Shown here piece after piece: positions 42,005 through 50,902 of a stretch of DNA of 64,000 nucleotides. The stretch's first letter is position 1, and each line of letters opens with the position of its first letter. The stretch is from NCBI RefSeq assembly GCF_004345645.1, contig NZ_SLWS01000012.1, positions 248,001-312,000 on the forward strand. The letters are read 5' to 3'. The notes beneath the pieces are model-generated. The model searched no databases. It saw only the letters and a program-made list of their open reading frames with translations, and had not been told where the DNA came from. A program made the translations under genes and the position numbers. This stretch comes from Actinocrispum wychmicini (GTDB lineage Bacteria > Actinomycetota > Actinomycetes > Mycobacteriales > Pseudonocardiaceae).

Positions 42005-43177
42005 ATGTGCGAAACCAACCCACCCCAAAAACCCGAACCCCACGCCGACCTCCCGGTCACGGACATGACCGCCGAGCAATGTCTGGAGGTCATCACCCAT
42101 GCCGAGAGTATGAAGTCTTACTACGACAGTAAGAAGGCAGCTGCACTCGCCCGCTTCGCCGAACTTCGCCCATCCTCCAGGCCTGGAGTCGCTCTCGCCG
42201 ATGGAGCACGAGAGGAAGTCGCCATCGAAGTCGGTGTCACTCCACAGGCCGCGGCCGCGCAGATCCTGCAGGCGCAGAGCCTTGTCAAGCGTCTGCCGAC
42301 CACCATGGCAGCCCTGCGGACCGGAAGGATCGACTATCGACGGGCGCTGACCATCGACGATCTCACCAGTGGAATGTCCGACGAGGACACTCACGCAGTT
42401 GAGGAGCGCGTGTTGGCGGGCGGCCGACGATCCAACCCGACCAAGTTCCGAGACGCGGTCCGATACCAGGTCATCAAAGCCGATCCGGAGGCCGCGGAGC
42501 GGCGTCGCGCGCAGGCTCGTCAGCAGCGAAACGTCACGTTCCGACCGAATCCCGACGGCATGGCCCAGCTGACCGCGTATTTGACGAGCGACGAGACCCT
42601 CGCCGCACACCGGCGGATCACGGCACTCGCCCGGACCTTGCAAACGCCAGAGCGAACGCTCGCGCAATGCCGTGCCGACGCTCTGATGGATCTGATCCTC
42701 GGCAAGGAGAAAGAGACCGGGCCCGACGTCCACGTGGCGATGAACGTCACGGTCCCGATGACCACGTTGATGGGCCTAAATGAGCAGCCAGGCGAGCTGG
42801 CGGGCTACGGCCCCATCACCTCCGAGCATGTTCGCGAACTGGCTCAGAACGCCGTGTGGCGGCGGTTCATCACGGACTCCGTCGGGCGAATCGTGGAGAT
42901 CAACTCGCGCGGCTACTTCTCACCGTTCTTGCAGGAATTCGTCCAGGCCCGCAACCGGTTGTGCCGGGTAACCGGTTGCGGCCTGCCTGTGCCGGAGCCG
43001 AACGAGACGGGGGCCGTCGATCGACTTCCGGTGTGTGTGCACCACATTCGAACGCTCGATCGGCCCGACAGGTATGCCGTCGTAGTGACTCAGGAGCACG
43101 ACACCGTCTCTGTTCGAACCAATGCCGCTGCACGCCTACCTACCGTTCCAGAACCAGCTCATGGGGCGGCTGCCTGA
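42005..43177 (+). CDS. DUF222 protein with damaged HNH endonuclease region
   Basis: The 390-residue protein has the DUF222 helical domain (about residues 20-290, with DSVGRIVEINSRGYFSPFLQEFVQARNRLCRVTGC at the junction). Intact relatives, common multicopy genes in actinomycetes, continue with an HNH motif of the form CDIDHxxxxxxGGPT...NLxxLCRxHH. Here the DxDH half and the NL segment are missing: CRVTGCGLPVPEPNETGAVDRL runs directly into VCVHHIRTLDRPDRY. About 20-25 residues seem deleted, so nuclease activity is doubtful although the frame stays open. Confidence 0.8.
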   Translation: MCETNPPQKPEPHADLPVTDMTAEQCLEVITHAESMKSYYDSKKAAALARFAELRPSSRPGVALADGAREEVAIEVGVTPQAAAAQILQAQSLVKRLPTTMAALRTGRIDYRRALTIDDLTSGMSDEDTHAVEERVLAGGRRSNPTKFRDAVRYQVIKADPEAAERRRAQARQQRNVTFRPNPDGMAQLTAYLTSDETLAAHRRITALARTLQTPERTLAQCRADALMDLILGKEKETGPDVHVAMNVTVPMTTLMGLNEQPGELAGYGPITSEHVRELAQNAVWRRFITDSVGRIVEINSRGYFSPFLQEFVQARNRLCRVTGCGLPVPEPNETGAVDRLPVCVHHIRTLDRPDRYAVVVTQEHDTVSVRTNAAARLPTVPEPAHGAAA

Positions 43178-43302
43178 CCAGCCGGCCATGTGGGCCCATC
43201 GCTCCATCGACCAGATCCCGGCCGACACGTCGTCCAACGCGCGGAACACCTGGGCTGAGATCGCGCGACACCAGCGAACCTCTCCATTCCAAGTCACACT
43301 GA

Positions 43303-44442
43303 TCACCGCGAGTGGAGCCCAGCGATCGCATCGCGAATCGCATCGAGCCGAGCGGCGGACGCCAGACCGGCGTGATAGAGATGGAACTCCTCCACGCCTT
43401 CTTCGGCAAGAGTACGCATTTCAGCGAGTATCGCCTGTCCATCAACGGGTTTAGGAGGTAGTGCCAACACGTATCCGGCAATCCGTGTCTCTGGCGCGAG
43501 CTTGCGCAGGGCACGGATGTTGGGAGCGCTCGCGGCCGGACCGGGCCAGCACATCGCCACCAACGCATCAACCTCCACACCAACCTCGGGAGCGACGGTT
43601 GCGAAGGGCCCTGTCCCCCATGGATCCGCCGTCGCATGCACGATCACACGAGTTTCAGGCGCCAGCGACCGAATCCGTCCGACGAGAAGCTTGCGCAGGT
43701 CACTTGCGACACTTGTGCGTGCTTCCATCACCCAGTCAGCCAACGGCCCCAGCACAGAAATCACACTCTCCGGCTCCGACGCGTCGACAGCCGCCCTGAT
43801 CCGGGCACGCAATGCCGGCGCGTCGGAATACCGATCCACACATCCATCGCAGAAGCAGAGTGAAAGGAGTTGTTGCCGTACCAACCCCCAGTCGCCGCCT
43901 TCGGTCTTCTCATGATGACCGCCATGTACGAAGCCAAGCGGACCACAAGCCTCAAGCACGATGCCGTCAGGCTTGCCCACTTCCACGATCTCTTCCACCA
44001 GTGTCTGGCAGTACTCTGCCACGTCGGCATTGGCCGGGCACAGCGCATACGGGTACCTGTCACCAAAGGCGTTGACCACAGTGAGGTCAGGATGTCTGTC
44101 GCCCAACAGACTGGAATGGGTGAGCACTGTCCACGCATACACGGGCAACCCGGCCGCACGGAGGGAGTCGCGAGCCACCACAAACGACGAATCGCCTACC
44201 CACGATGGCGAGGCTGGTCTCAACCGCCTTCCCCGCCATGCTTCCTCCCGTATCGGCAGATAGAACGCAGCATGGCGGGCATCGATCAGTCGATGTTCGG
44301 GATGAGCCGGCGTAACAGCCCTGACGGTGTGATACGAAGCGGCCAAAGCGACAGCGTCGACACCCAGTCCCGCGATGCGCTCCGGCGCATCCGGATCCCC
44401 GACCACATCCCATGGGTAGACATGAGCGACCGTGTTCACCAC
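43303..44442 (-). CDS. uncharacterised TIM-barrel-like protein of the uronate cluster
   Basis: The GTG at 44442, with AAAGGAAG eight bases upstream, gives 379 residues; the adjacent GTG at 44439 overlaps the upstream stop. HVYPWDVVGDPDAPERIAGL, GVDAVALAASYHTVRAV, GIVLEACGPLGF and VDALVAMCWPGP suggest successive beta strands of a TIM barrel. LSLCFCDGC is the CFC-x2-C element seen in several uncharacterised glycosidase-like families. No signal peptide is present, so a cytosolic substrate such as an oligouronide is likely. It is translationally coupled to glucarate dehydratase. Confidence 0.72.
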   Translation of the reverse strand: MVNTVAHVYPWDVVGDPDAPERIAGLGVDAVALAASYHTVRAVTPAHPEHRLIDARHAAFYLPIREEAWRGRRLRPASPSWVGDSSFVVARDSLRAAGLPVYAWTVLTHSSLLGDRHPDLTVVNAFGDRYPYALCPANADVAEYCQTLVEEIVEVGKPDGIVLEACGPLGFVHGGHHEKTEGGDWGLVRQQLLSLCFCDGCVDRYSDAPALRARIRAAVDASEPESVISVLGPLADWVMEARTSVASDLRKLLVGRIRSLAPETRVIVHATADPWGTGPFATVAPEVGVEVDALVAMCWPGPAASAPNIRALRKLAPETRIAGYVLALPPKPVDGQAILAEMRTLAEEGVEEFHLYHAGLASAARLDAIRDAIAGLHSR

Positions 44443-45812
44443 CGAGGACGCTTCCTTTCGTACGTAGGCTCGAACTTCCTCATGTACCCCGTGTCGTCTC
44501 GCTGAACGAGGCCGCACGTGCGGTAGTTCTCAGCCAGCCGGCCCAGTACATCTCGGTCAAGCTCGATGCCCAGCCCAGGCCCGGCCGGCACAGCGACCGA
44601 TCCGTCGACGAAGGACAGAACACCGGGTACCACCACATCGTCGGCCGCGTTCCAGGGGTAGTGAGTGTCGCAGGCGTAGTTCAGGTTCGGCGTCGCTGCG
44701 GCCAAGTGCGTCATCGCGGCCAGGCTGATGCCCAGGTGCGAGTTGGAATGCATGGACAGGCCGATGTCGAAGGCTTCGCAGATCGAGGCCAGATGTGCCG
44801 ATCTTCTTAGGCCACCCCAGTAATGATGGTCGGACAAGATGACCTGCACCGCGTTCACCGCGACCGACGGCGCGACATGTTCGAAAGACACGACACACAT
44901 GTTGGTGGCCAACGGCATCGGCGCCTTCGCGGCGACCTCAGCCATCCCCGCGATCTCCGGCGTTGGATCTTCCAGGTACTCCAGTACACCGTCGAGGTCT
45001 TCGGCGACCTTGAGCGAAGTCCCTGGTGTCCAGGCAGCGTTCGGGTCCAAACGCAGAGGCGTGTTCGGGAACGCGTCCCGAAGCGCGCGGACTGCGTCGA
45101 CCTCTTGCTCGGGCGGGAATACTCCGCCCTTCAGTTTGATCGAACCGAAACCGTACTGGTCAATCAGTTGCCTTGCCTGGCTGACGACACCAACAGGGTC
45201 GAGGGCCTCGCCCCACTGGTCGGGCTCCGTACCCGGGTGCCCGGCCCACTTGTAGAACAGATAGGCACTGTAGGGGACGGCATCGCGGACCGCACCGCCC
45301 AGCAAGTCCACCACCGGGCGACCGACGGCTCGACCCTGGATGTCCAGACAGGCGACTTCGAACGCCGAATACACTCGGTCGACTGTGCCGGGGGCGGAGA
45401 TCTTACCGGTCAGTCCGTGCTTGTCGTCGCCAGTTTGGCCACGGAGCGCCGCCGCGACACGCTGATGCATCGGGCCGAGTTCATAGGCGTCCAGTCCGAC
45501 AAGTGCGGGCGCAACGGTTCGCAGACGTTCAAGGTGCCCGATGTCGCCGTATGTTTCGCCGATACCGCAGATGCCCTCATCGGTGTGTATTTCGACGATT
45601 GTGCGTAGCGCCCATGGTTCGTGCACGCCGGCCGAGTTCAGCAGCGGTGGGTCACGGAAGGCAATAGGTGTGAGGACGACATCCGTGATCTTCAGTCTGG
45701 AACGTCCGGATGTTGAGGCCGGCGCCACATTGGCGGTCAGTTCAGTCGGTTCAGTCGGCGCGAGCGGTTCAGTCGGCGCGAGCGGGTTGCTTGAGTTGCT
45801 TGCCTCGGACAT
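44436..45812 (-). CDS. gudD: glucarate dehydratase (enolase superfamily)
   Basis: It dehydrates D-glucarate (and probably L-idarate) to 5-dehydro-4-deoxyglucarate. The ATG at 45812 gives 458 residues with a 35-residue repetitive leader (LAPTEPLAPTEP). The enolase fold shows the KxK base in IKLKGGVFPP, metal ligands in LRLDPNAAW and EDPTPEIAG, and the catalytic His in MHSNSHLGISLAAM. The start HEPWALRTIVEI is typical of actinobacterial glucarate dehydratases. Its start lies 4 bases behind the kdgD stop. Confidence 0.93.
   Translation of the reverse strand: MSEASNSSNPLAPTEPLAPTEPTELTANVAPASTSGRSRLKITDVVLTPIAFRDPPLLNSAGVHEPWALRTIVEIHTDEGICGIGETYGDIGHLERLRTVAPALVGLDAYELGPMHQRVAAALRGQTGDDKHGLTGKISAPGTVDRVYSAFEVACLDIQGRAVGRPVVDLLGGAVRDAVPYSAYLFYKWAGHPGTEPDQWGEALDPVGVVSQARQLIDQYGFGSIKLKGGVFPPEQEVDAVRALRDAFPNTPLRLDPNAAWTPGTSLKVAEDLDGVLEYLEDPTPEIAGMAEVAAKAPMPLATNMCVVSFEHVAPSVAVNAVQVILSDHHYWGGLRRSAHLASICEAFDIGLSMHSNSHLGISLAAMTHLAAATPNLNYACDTHYPWNAADDVVVPGVLSFVDGSVAVPAGPGLGIELDRDVLGRLAENYRTCGLVQRDDTGYMRKFEPTYERKRPRW
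45748..45783. repeat. 18-bp tandem duplication in the gudD leader
   Basis: Two exact copies of an 18-base unit (45748-45765 and 45766-45783) encode the repeated LAPTEP near the N-terminus of glucarate dehydratase, with a partial third copy (TEPTEL). The repeat keeps frame and lies in a leader absent from most relatives. Confidence 0.8.
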
Positions 45813-45816
45813 CACT

Positions 45817-46722
45817 TCATGCCTCCAGCGTCGCACGTCCGGCTGCGATGATCCGGTCCAGCTCGGCCAAGTGCTCGGGCGTGGGGTCGACCAGTGGCGG
45901 GCGCACCCCGCCGACGTCCAGGCCGGAGCGAACTACGGCGGCTTTCACCAATGACACCGCGTAGCCGGGAACCTTGTCGCGCAGCTCCACCAGCGGCAGG
46001 TAGAAGTCGGTCAGCAGACGGGTGGTCAGTTCGGCGTCGCCCGATTGGACTGCGTTGTAGAAGCCGAGCGAGATGTCAGGTGCGAAGCAGAACACTGCCG
46101 ATGAGTACAGCTCCACGCCGATTCCGCGGTATGCGGGCACCGTCAGTTCCGCTGTCGGTAGGCCGTTGAAGAACTGGAACGGCTTGTCCACACGGGACCG
46201 GATCGCCAGTACTATGCGCTGCATGTGGTCGATGTCGCCGAGGCCGTCTTTGAGTCCGATCACCTTCGGCAGGTGGGCCACCTGCACGGCAGAGTCCGGC
46301 GTCAGGATGGCGTTGTTGCGCTGATAGACGATCATCGGCAGGTCGGTCGCAGCTGCCACTTCTTCGACGAAACGGACCAGACCGGTTCCTGGCGAGGACA
46401 CCAGATAGGGCGGCATCAGCAGCAGGCCATCCGCTCCTGCTCGTTCGGCCGCGATGGCGAACCGTTTGGTGATCGGCAGCGCTCCGCCAACGCCCGCGAA
46501 CACAGGTACCCGGCCCGCGGTCGCCTCGACGGCCACCTTTACGACGCCCTCGAACTCGTCGACGTCGAGCGCGTTGAACTCGCCAGTACCGCACGCCACG
46601 AAGACCCCGCCTGGTCCGGCGGAGACGCCATGCTTGACATGCTCGGCCAGCACGTCCTTGGCGACCGCGCCGACGGAGTCGAAGGGAGTCACCGGGAAGA
46701 ACAGCACTCCATCCAGTTGCAT
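45817..46722 (-). CDS. kdgD: 5-dehydro-4-deoxyglucarate dehydratase
   Basis: It converts 5-dehydro-4-deoxy-D-glucarate to 2,5-dioxopentanoate (ketoglutarate semialdehyde) with loss of CO2 and water. The ATG at 46722, with GAGGTCAGG upstream, gives 301 residues in the DHDPS/NAL class I aldolase fold. FFPVTPF and CGTGEFNALDVDEF form the carboxylate site, MIVYQRNN supplies the Tyr, and VIGLKDGLGD the Schiff-base Lys. CGTGEF is typical of KdgD rather than DapA (GTTGE). Confidence 0.94.
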   Translation of the reverse strand: MQLDGVLFFPVTPFDSVGAVAKDVLAEHVKHGVSAGPGGVFVACGTGEFNALDVDEFEGVVKVAVEATAGRVPVFAGVGGALPITKRFAIAAERAGADGLLLMPPYLVSSPGTGLVRFVEEVAAATDLPMIVYQRNNAILTPDSAVQVAHLPKVIGLKDGLGDIDHMQRIVLAIRSRVDKPFQFFNGLPTAELTVPAYRGIGVELYSSAVFCFAPDISLGFYNAVQSGDAELTTRLLTDFYLPLVELRDKVPGYAVSLVKAAVVRSGLDVGGVRPPLVDPTPEHLAELDRIIAAGRATLEA

Positions 46723-46747
46723 ACCTGACCTCAATCTCGACCGGCGA

Positions 46748-47635
46748 TCAACCCGTGACCGCGCCTGTGGTTATCCCACGGAGGAACGACTTCTGCAGGG
46801 ACAGGTACACGACCAGGCTCGGTACCAACGCGAGCAACGCCCCCGCCAACACGATGCCCGGCCCCACCTCGAAGTCCGACCGCAGGTCCGCCAACGCGAC
46901 GGTGAGCGTGTAGTCGGACGGATCGTCGGCGACGATCCGAGGCAAGAGGTACTGGTCCCAGATCATGGTGAAACCGAACACCGCGATCACAGCCAGCGCC
47001 GGTCGGCAAAGCGGCAGGATGATGCGGGCGAAGGTGCGTAGTTCGCCGGCGCCGTCCACTCTGGCCGCCTCCTCGAGCTCCACTGGAATCTCCTTCATGA
47101 ATTCGGTCATCACGAAGATGGAGAAACCCCAGGCGCCCAGCGGGAGGATCACCCCCAGGAGGGTTCCCCTGAGGTTGAGGTGGACCACTGGCAGGTCGCC
47201 GACCACCAGGGACAGTGGTATGGCGATGACTTCCTCTGGAAGCATCATGGTGGTCAGGATCAGGAGCAACACGATGGCCTGACCGCGGAAACGTTTGCGA
47301 GCCATGGCGTACGCCGCGAACACGCTCACGAGCAACTGCAGCAGGAGCCCACCACCGGCGATGAACAGAGAGTTGGCGAAGTAGCCCCAGATGTTCTTGT
47401 GGTTGCCTTCGATGAAGTTCTGCACGGTCGGGTGATGCGGGATGACGGCCAGCTGTGTCGGGTCACGATTCACGTCGAACGCACCGGAGAAGATCGTGAT
47501 CAGCGGACCGGTGAACAACAGGATCACGATCGCGCACAGCACGATCCGAGCGGTCCGGCTGGCCCAGGCGTTACGCGCGGTCGACCAGCCCAGGGCAGTG
47601 TCCAGTCGGGACGACACACCGGCGGAGCGGCTCAT
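46748..47635 (-). CDS. carbohydrate ABC transporter permease (MalG type)
   Basis: The ATG at 47635, overlapping the upstream gene's stop, gives 295 residues with six membrane helices. The inner-loop motif EEAARVDGAGELRTFARIILPLCRPAL is the EAA motif that contacts the ATPase. No ATPase gene lies in the cluster, so a shared multi-sugar ATPase (MsiK-like) elsewhere is expected, as is common in actinomycetes. Confidence 0.93.
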   Translation of the reverse strand: MSRSAGVSSRLDTALGWSTARNAWASRTARIVLCAIVILLFTGPLITIFSGAFDVNRDPTQLAVIPHHPTVQNFIEGNHKNIWGYFANSLFIAGGGLLLQLLVSVFAAYAMARKRFRGQAIVLLLILTTMMLPEEVIAIPLSLVVGDLPVVHLNLRGTLLGVILPLGAWGFSIFVMTEFMKEIPVELEEAARVDGAGELRTFARIILPLCRPALAVIAVFGFTMIWDQYLLPRIVADDPSDYTLTVALADLRSDFEVGPGIVLAGALLALVPSLVVYLSLQKSFLRGITTGAVTG

Positions 47636-48594
47636 CTCGCCTCCCTTGCCCGACGCCACACCTGCACGATGACGGTGAGGGCGAACGTCACCAAGAACAG
47701 CATGACGGAAGCCGCGGACGCCACTCCGATGTCGTTCTTCTCGAATCCTCGAGAGAACACCGTGGTCATCCACACCGAGGTGGCACCCGCGGGACCGCCT
47801 CCGGTCAGTACGTAGACCTCGGTGAAGACTCGCAGGCCCCGGATGGCGGCCAGAGTCAGCAGAATGGTCACTACCGGCCGCAAGGCCGGCAGGGTCACAT
47901 ACCAGAGACGTTGGAAAACGTTCGTGCCGTCGATGGCTGCGGCTTCGTACTGCTCACGAGGGATGCTGGCCAGACCGGCCAGGATCAGCACCATGTCGTA
48001 CGGCGCGTTCTTCCAGATGCCCACGAGCATGACCGAGATCAGCGCGCTGTTCGGGCTGTCCAGAAACTGCGACGGACCCAGCCCGATCCAGGACAGCACG
48101 TGGTTGGCGAAGCCGTTGGGGTCGGGGAAGTACAGCACCCGCCAGATCTCGCCGATCACGGCGGTGGCGGCGACCACGGGCAGGAACACCGCGGATCGCA
48201 CGAACCACAGCGAACGCGCTTGGCCTTCCAGCAACAGTGCCAGGAAGAAGCCGACGACCATCGACCCGAGAGTCTGACCGAACGCCAGGACCAGGGTGTG
48301 GACAGCAGAGTCCTGGAAGGCGGCGTCGTTCAGCACCGTCGCGTAGTTCTTCATCCCGACGAAGATGTCGCCAAGAAACGGCTGCACCTTGTACAGGCTC
48401 AGCCGAATGCCCTCAGCCATCGGAATGAACTTGAAGTACAGGAACAGCAGCAACGCGGGAGCCAGGAACAGCCACGGAACCAATGCCGGCGTCCATCCGC
48501 GGCGGCGCCGGCGGGTTCGGGAGGTTGACACGCCGCCATCCCGGGTGGACGTGGTCGTGCCCGGGATGGCGGTGGCTTCGCGGGCAACCGTCAC
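47632..48594 (-). CDS. carbohydrate ABC transporter permease (MalF type)
   Basis: The 320-residue protein has a basic N-terminus (RTRRRRRGW), then six helices starting LVPWLFLAPALLLFLYFKFIP. The EAA loop is EQYEAAAIDGTNVFQRLWYVTLPALRP, followed by TGGGPAGATSVW. It forms the membrane channel with the MalG-type partner. Its stop overlaps the next start and its own start overlaps the binding-protein stop (both ATGA), so the three are translated in series. Confidence 0.94.
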   Translation of the reverse strand: MTVAREATAIPGTTTSTRDGGVSTSRTRRRRRGWTPALVPWLFLAPALLLFLYFKFIPMAEGIRLSLYKVQPFLGDIFVGMKNYATVLNDAAFQDSAVHTLVLAFGQTLGSMVVGFFLALLLEGQARSLWFVRSAVFLPVVAATAVIGEIWRVLYFPDPNGFANHVLSWIGLGPSQFLDSPNSALISVMLVGIWKNAPYDMVLILAGLASIPREQYEAAAIDGTNVFQRLWYVTLPALRPVVTILLTLAAIRGLRVFTEVYVLTGGGPAGATSVWMTTVFSRGFEKNDIGVASAASVMLFLVTFALTVIVQVWRRAREAR

Positions 48595-49943
48595 TGCGCG
48601 ATGCCCTGGTTGGTGAGTTCCTTCTTCAGGTTTCCTGCCAGCTTGGTCAATTCAGTCCGGGTGTCCGTACCGCAGGCGAAGATCTTGCTCAGTGACTCTG
48701 ACGTCTGCTGGCGGAACGGCTGGAAGTTCGGTACTCCGGGGAACGGTCGCCCACTGGTGGCGTAGACCTGCGCGGTTGTCGCCCAGCGGTCGTCCTTGAG
48801 CACATCCTTGACGTCGACGGTCTTGTTGACCGGCAAACGGACAACCGGTGTCTCACCGGACTGCACAGTCATGCCCATCTTCTGGGTTTCCGCGCTGAGC
48901 ATGAACTCGGCGAGCTTCTTCTGACCTGCGGGGTTCTTGGAGCCGGCCATGAGGTACAGGTCGTCGCCCTCGCCGAGCACGGTGTCGCCCCTCGGGCCTT
49001 TGGGCGCCGGGATGACCTCGTACTTGTCTTTACCTAGACTCTTGTCGAACCGGCTGAACAGGTACGGGCCGGTCATGTAGATCCCGACCTTGCCGGTCTC
49101 AAACAGCGGGTGCGCGTCGTTCGTACTGAGGGTGAGCGCGTTCGGGTTCATGACCTTGCTGTCGCAGAACAGCCCGCGAAGCCACTCCACGGAGCTGACA
49201 GTGTCGGGAGAGTCCACGCCGACTGTGAACTTGCCGGTGCCCGCGTTGGCAAGCACATCGCCTCCGCCTTGCCAGATGTAGCTGGAGGCCCACCAGTAGG
49301 TGTAGCCGCGGTCGGTGGTCGCCGGCGCGAGCATGCCGTATGTGTCGGCCTTGCCGTCGCCGTCGGGGTCCTGGGTGGTGAACGCCTTGGCCAGGTCGGC
49401 CAACTGATCCCACGTGGTCGGCACGGGCTTGCCGAGTTTCTCGCGCCAGTCCTTCCGGATCAGCGTCACCATCGCCTGCGACGACCAGGGGATCGCGTGG
49501 TATTTGCCATCGGATGTCTGCGCGTTGCCCCAGGCGCGGTCGGTGACATCACCCGAGCCCGCGATCGAGGTCCGGTCGATTTCCGGAACCAAGCCCTGTT
49601 GTGTGTACACGCCCAGTGAGCCGGTGTCGGTCACCACCGCGTCAGGCAGGTTCTTCGCCGTCGCCCGCTGCTGGATCTGCTTGTCGAAGTCGGTGTAGAC
49701 AGCCTTGTAGTCGACCTTGATCCCGGTCTTCTGGGTAAAGGTGTCGAAGATCCTGGTGTAAACCTTTGCAGAAGAGTCCTGGCTGCGCGTCCAGACCTCC
49801 AGCGGCGCGTTCGGGTCACCCTGCGGCGTGGAGGAGGACGTCGATGTGCCACATCCAGCCAGCACCACGCCCGCGAGGGCGACGGCCGACAGCGAAGACA
49901 TGACTGACCTGCGGGATAAGCGCGAGACTGCGGTGTCCGGCAT
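48591..49943 (-). CDS. extracellular solute-binding lipoprotein (family 1)
   Basis: The 450-residue protein has a lipoprotein signal (VALAGVVLAGC) preceded by a twin-arginine-like RLSRRSVMSS. The SBP_bac_1 fold follows: VWTRSQDSSAKVYTRIFDTF, GKYHAIPWSSQAMVTLIRKDW, PTTWDQLADLAKAF and FETGKVGIYMTGPY. It should capture a uronate or oligouronide outside the cell, given the catabolic genes downstream. It is the first gene of the operon and diverges from the iclR gene. Confidence 0.93.
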   Translation of the reverse strand: MPDTAVSRLSRRSVMSSLSAVALAGVVLAGCGTSTSSSTPQGDPNAPLEVWTRSQDSSAKVYTRIFDTFTQKTGIKVDYKAVYTDFDKQIQQRATAKNLPDAVVTDTGSLGVYTQQGLVPEIDRTSIAGSGDVTDRAWGNAQTSDGKYHAIPWSSQAMVTLIRKDWREKLGKPVPTTWDQLADLAKAFTTQDPDGDGKADTYGMLAPATTDRGYTYWWASSYIWQGGGDVLANAGTGKFTVGVDSPDTVSSVEWLRGLFCDSKVMNPNALTLSTNDAHPLFETGKVGIYMTGPYLFSRFDKSLGKDKYEVIPAPKGPRGDTVLGEGDDLYLMAGSKNPAGQKKLAEFMLSAETQKMGMTVQSGETPVVRLPVNKTVDVKDVLKDDRWATTAQVYATSGRPFPGVPNFQPFRQQTSESLSKIFACGTDTRTELTKLAGNLKKELTNQGIAQ

Positions 49944-49975
49944 AGGACCACTCCAGCTACTGGTGGTGGCTATTT

Positions 49976-49989
49976 TTCACATATGCGAA
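49976..49989. promoter_or_regulatory. candidate IclR operator
   Basis: TTC-A-CATATG-C-GAA is a 14-base inverted repeat broken at one position pair, in the 142-bp gap between the divergent transport operon and the iclR gene, 33 bp from the binding-protein ATG. Its place suits repression of the operon; other symmetric sites in the gap could compete. Confidence 0.4.
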
Positions 49990-50085
49990 GTCCGATCGTA
50001 CTTGTGAACCCGCAGCCGGACTGTAAGAATCGTCAGGACTACTGTCAAGGACGTGTGACGGGGTTGTTGCCAAAGGAGGACGCAC

Positions 50086-50862
50086 GTGGCGGTTGACCAA
50101 GCCCGACCCACCGCGGTGAAGTCGGCCGACCGGACCGTGGAGCTGCTGGAGGCGCTGGCGTCCTCGGAGCGCAGGCTCACGCTGACCGAGCTGCACCACA
50201 CGCTGAGCTATCCGAAGTCCAGTCTTTACATGCTGCTGCAAACACTCGTGGCACGTGGCTGGGTGGAGGTCGAGCCGGCCAGCGGCACCTACGGCATCGG
50301 AGTCCGCGCACTGCTCGTCGGCACGTCCTATTTGGACCACGACCCGGTGGTGCAGGTGGCGATAAGGGTGATGGAACACGTCCGCCGCGAGGTGAACGAG
50401 ACAGTTCACCTGGCGCGCTTGGACGGCGCCGACGTCGTGTACCTGGCCAGCCGAGAGTCCGAACACCATCTCCGAGTGGTCTCCCGCGTCGGCAGGAGAT
50501 TGCCTGCGCACTCCACCTCCCTCGGCAAGGCATTGCTCGCGGAACGACCGGCGGCGGAGGTCGACTCCATCCTGCCAGAAAACCTGGAATCGTTGACTCC
50601 GAACACGGTGGTCGGCCGGGTCGCACTGCACGAACAGCTGGCACGGTTCCGGGTCGCCGGTTACGCGCACGAACGCGAGGAGAACACGCCTGGACTCGGG
50701 TGTTTCGCGGTCGCACTGCCCTACCGCACCCCGGTGATCGACGCCATCAGCTGCTCGGTACCGCTCGGCCGGCTGGACGCCGACCACGAGAACCAGGTCG
50801 TCACGGCACTGTTGGAGGGCGCGAAGACGATCACCGAACTGCTGCGGCAGTTCGGTCGCTGA
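50086..50862 (+). CDS. IclR family transcriptional regulator
   Basis: The 258-residue protein has a winged helix (VKSADRTVELLEALASSERRLTLTELHHTLSYPKSSLYMLLQTLVARGW) and an IclR effector domain with ETVHLARLDGADVVYLA, RVGRRLPAHSTSLGKALLAE and NTPGLGCFAVALPY. In this family the effector is often an acid from the controlled pathway, such as a uronate, aldarate or ketodeoxy-acid. GTG start with AAAGGAGG upstream. It is first in a plus-strand operon with udh and the dehydrogenase. Confidence 0.93.
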   Translation: MAVDQARPTAVKSADRTVELLEALASSERRLTLTELHHTLSYPKSSLYMLLQTLVARGWVEVEPASGTYGIGVRALLVGTSYLDHDPVVQVAIRVMEHVRREVNETVHLARLDGADVVYLASRESEHHLRVVSRVGRRLPAHSTSLGKALLAERPAAEVDSILPENLESLTPNTVVGRVALHEQLARFRVAGYAHEREENTPGLGCFAVALPYRTPVIDAISCSVPLGRLDADHENQVVTALLEGAKTITELLRQFGR

Positions 50863-50902
50863 CAAGCAGGCGTTTGACGAACAACCGAAGGGGAACGCGA
50901 AC

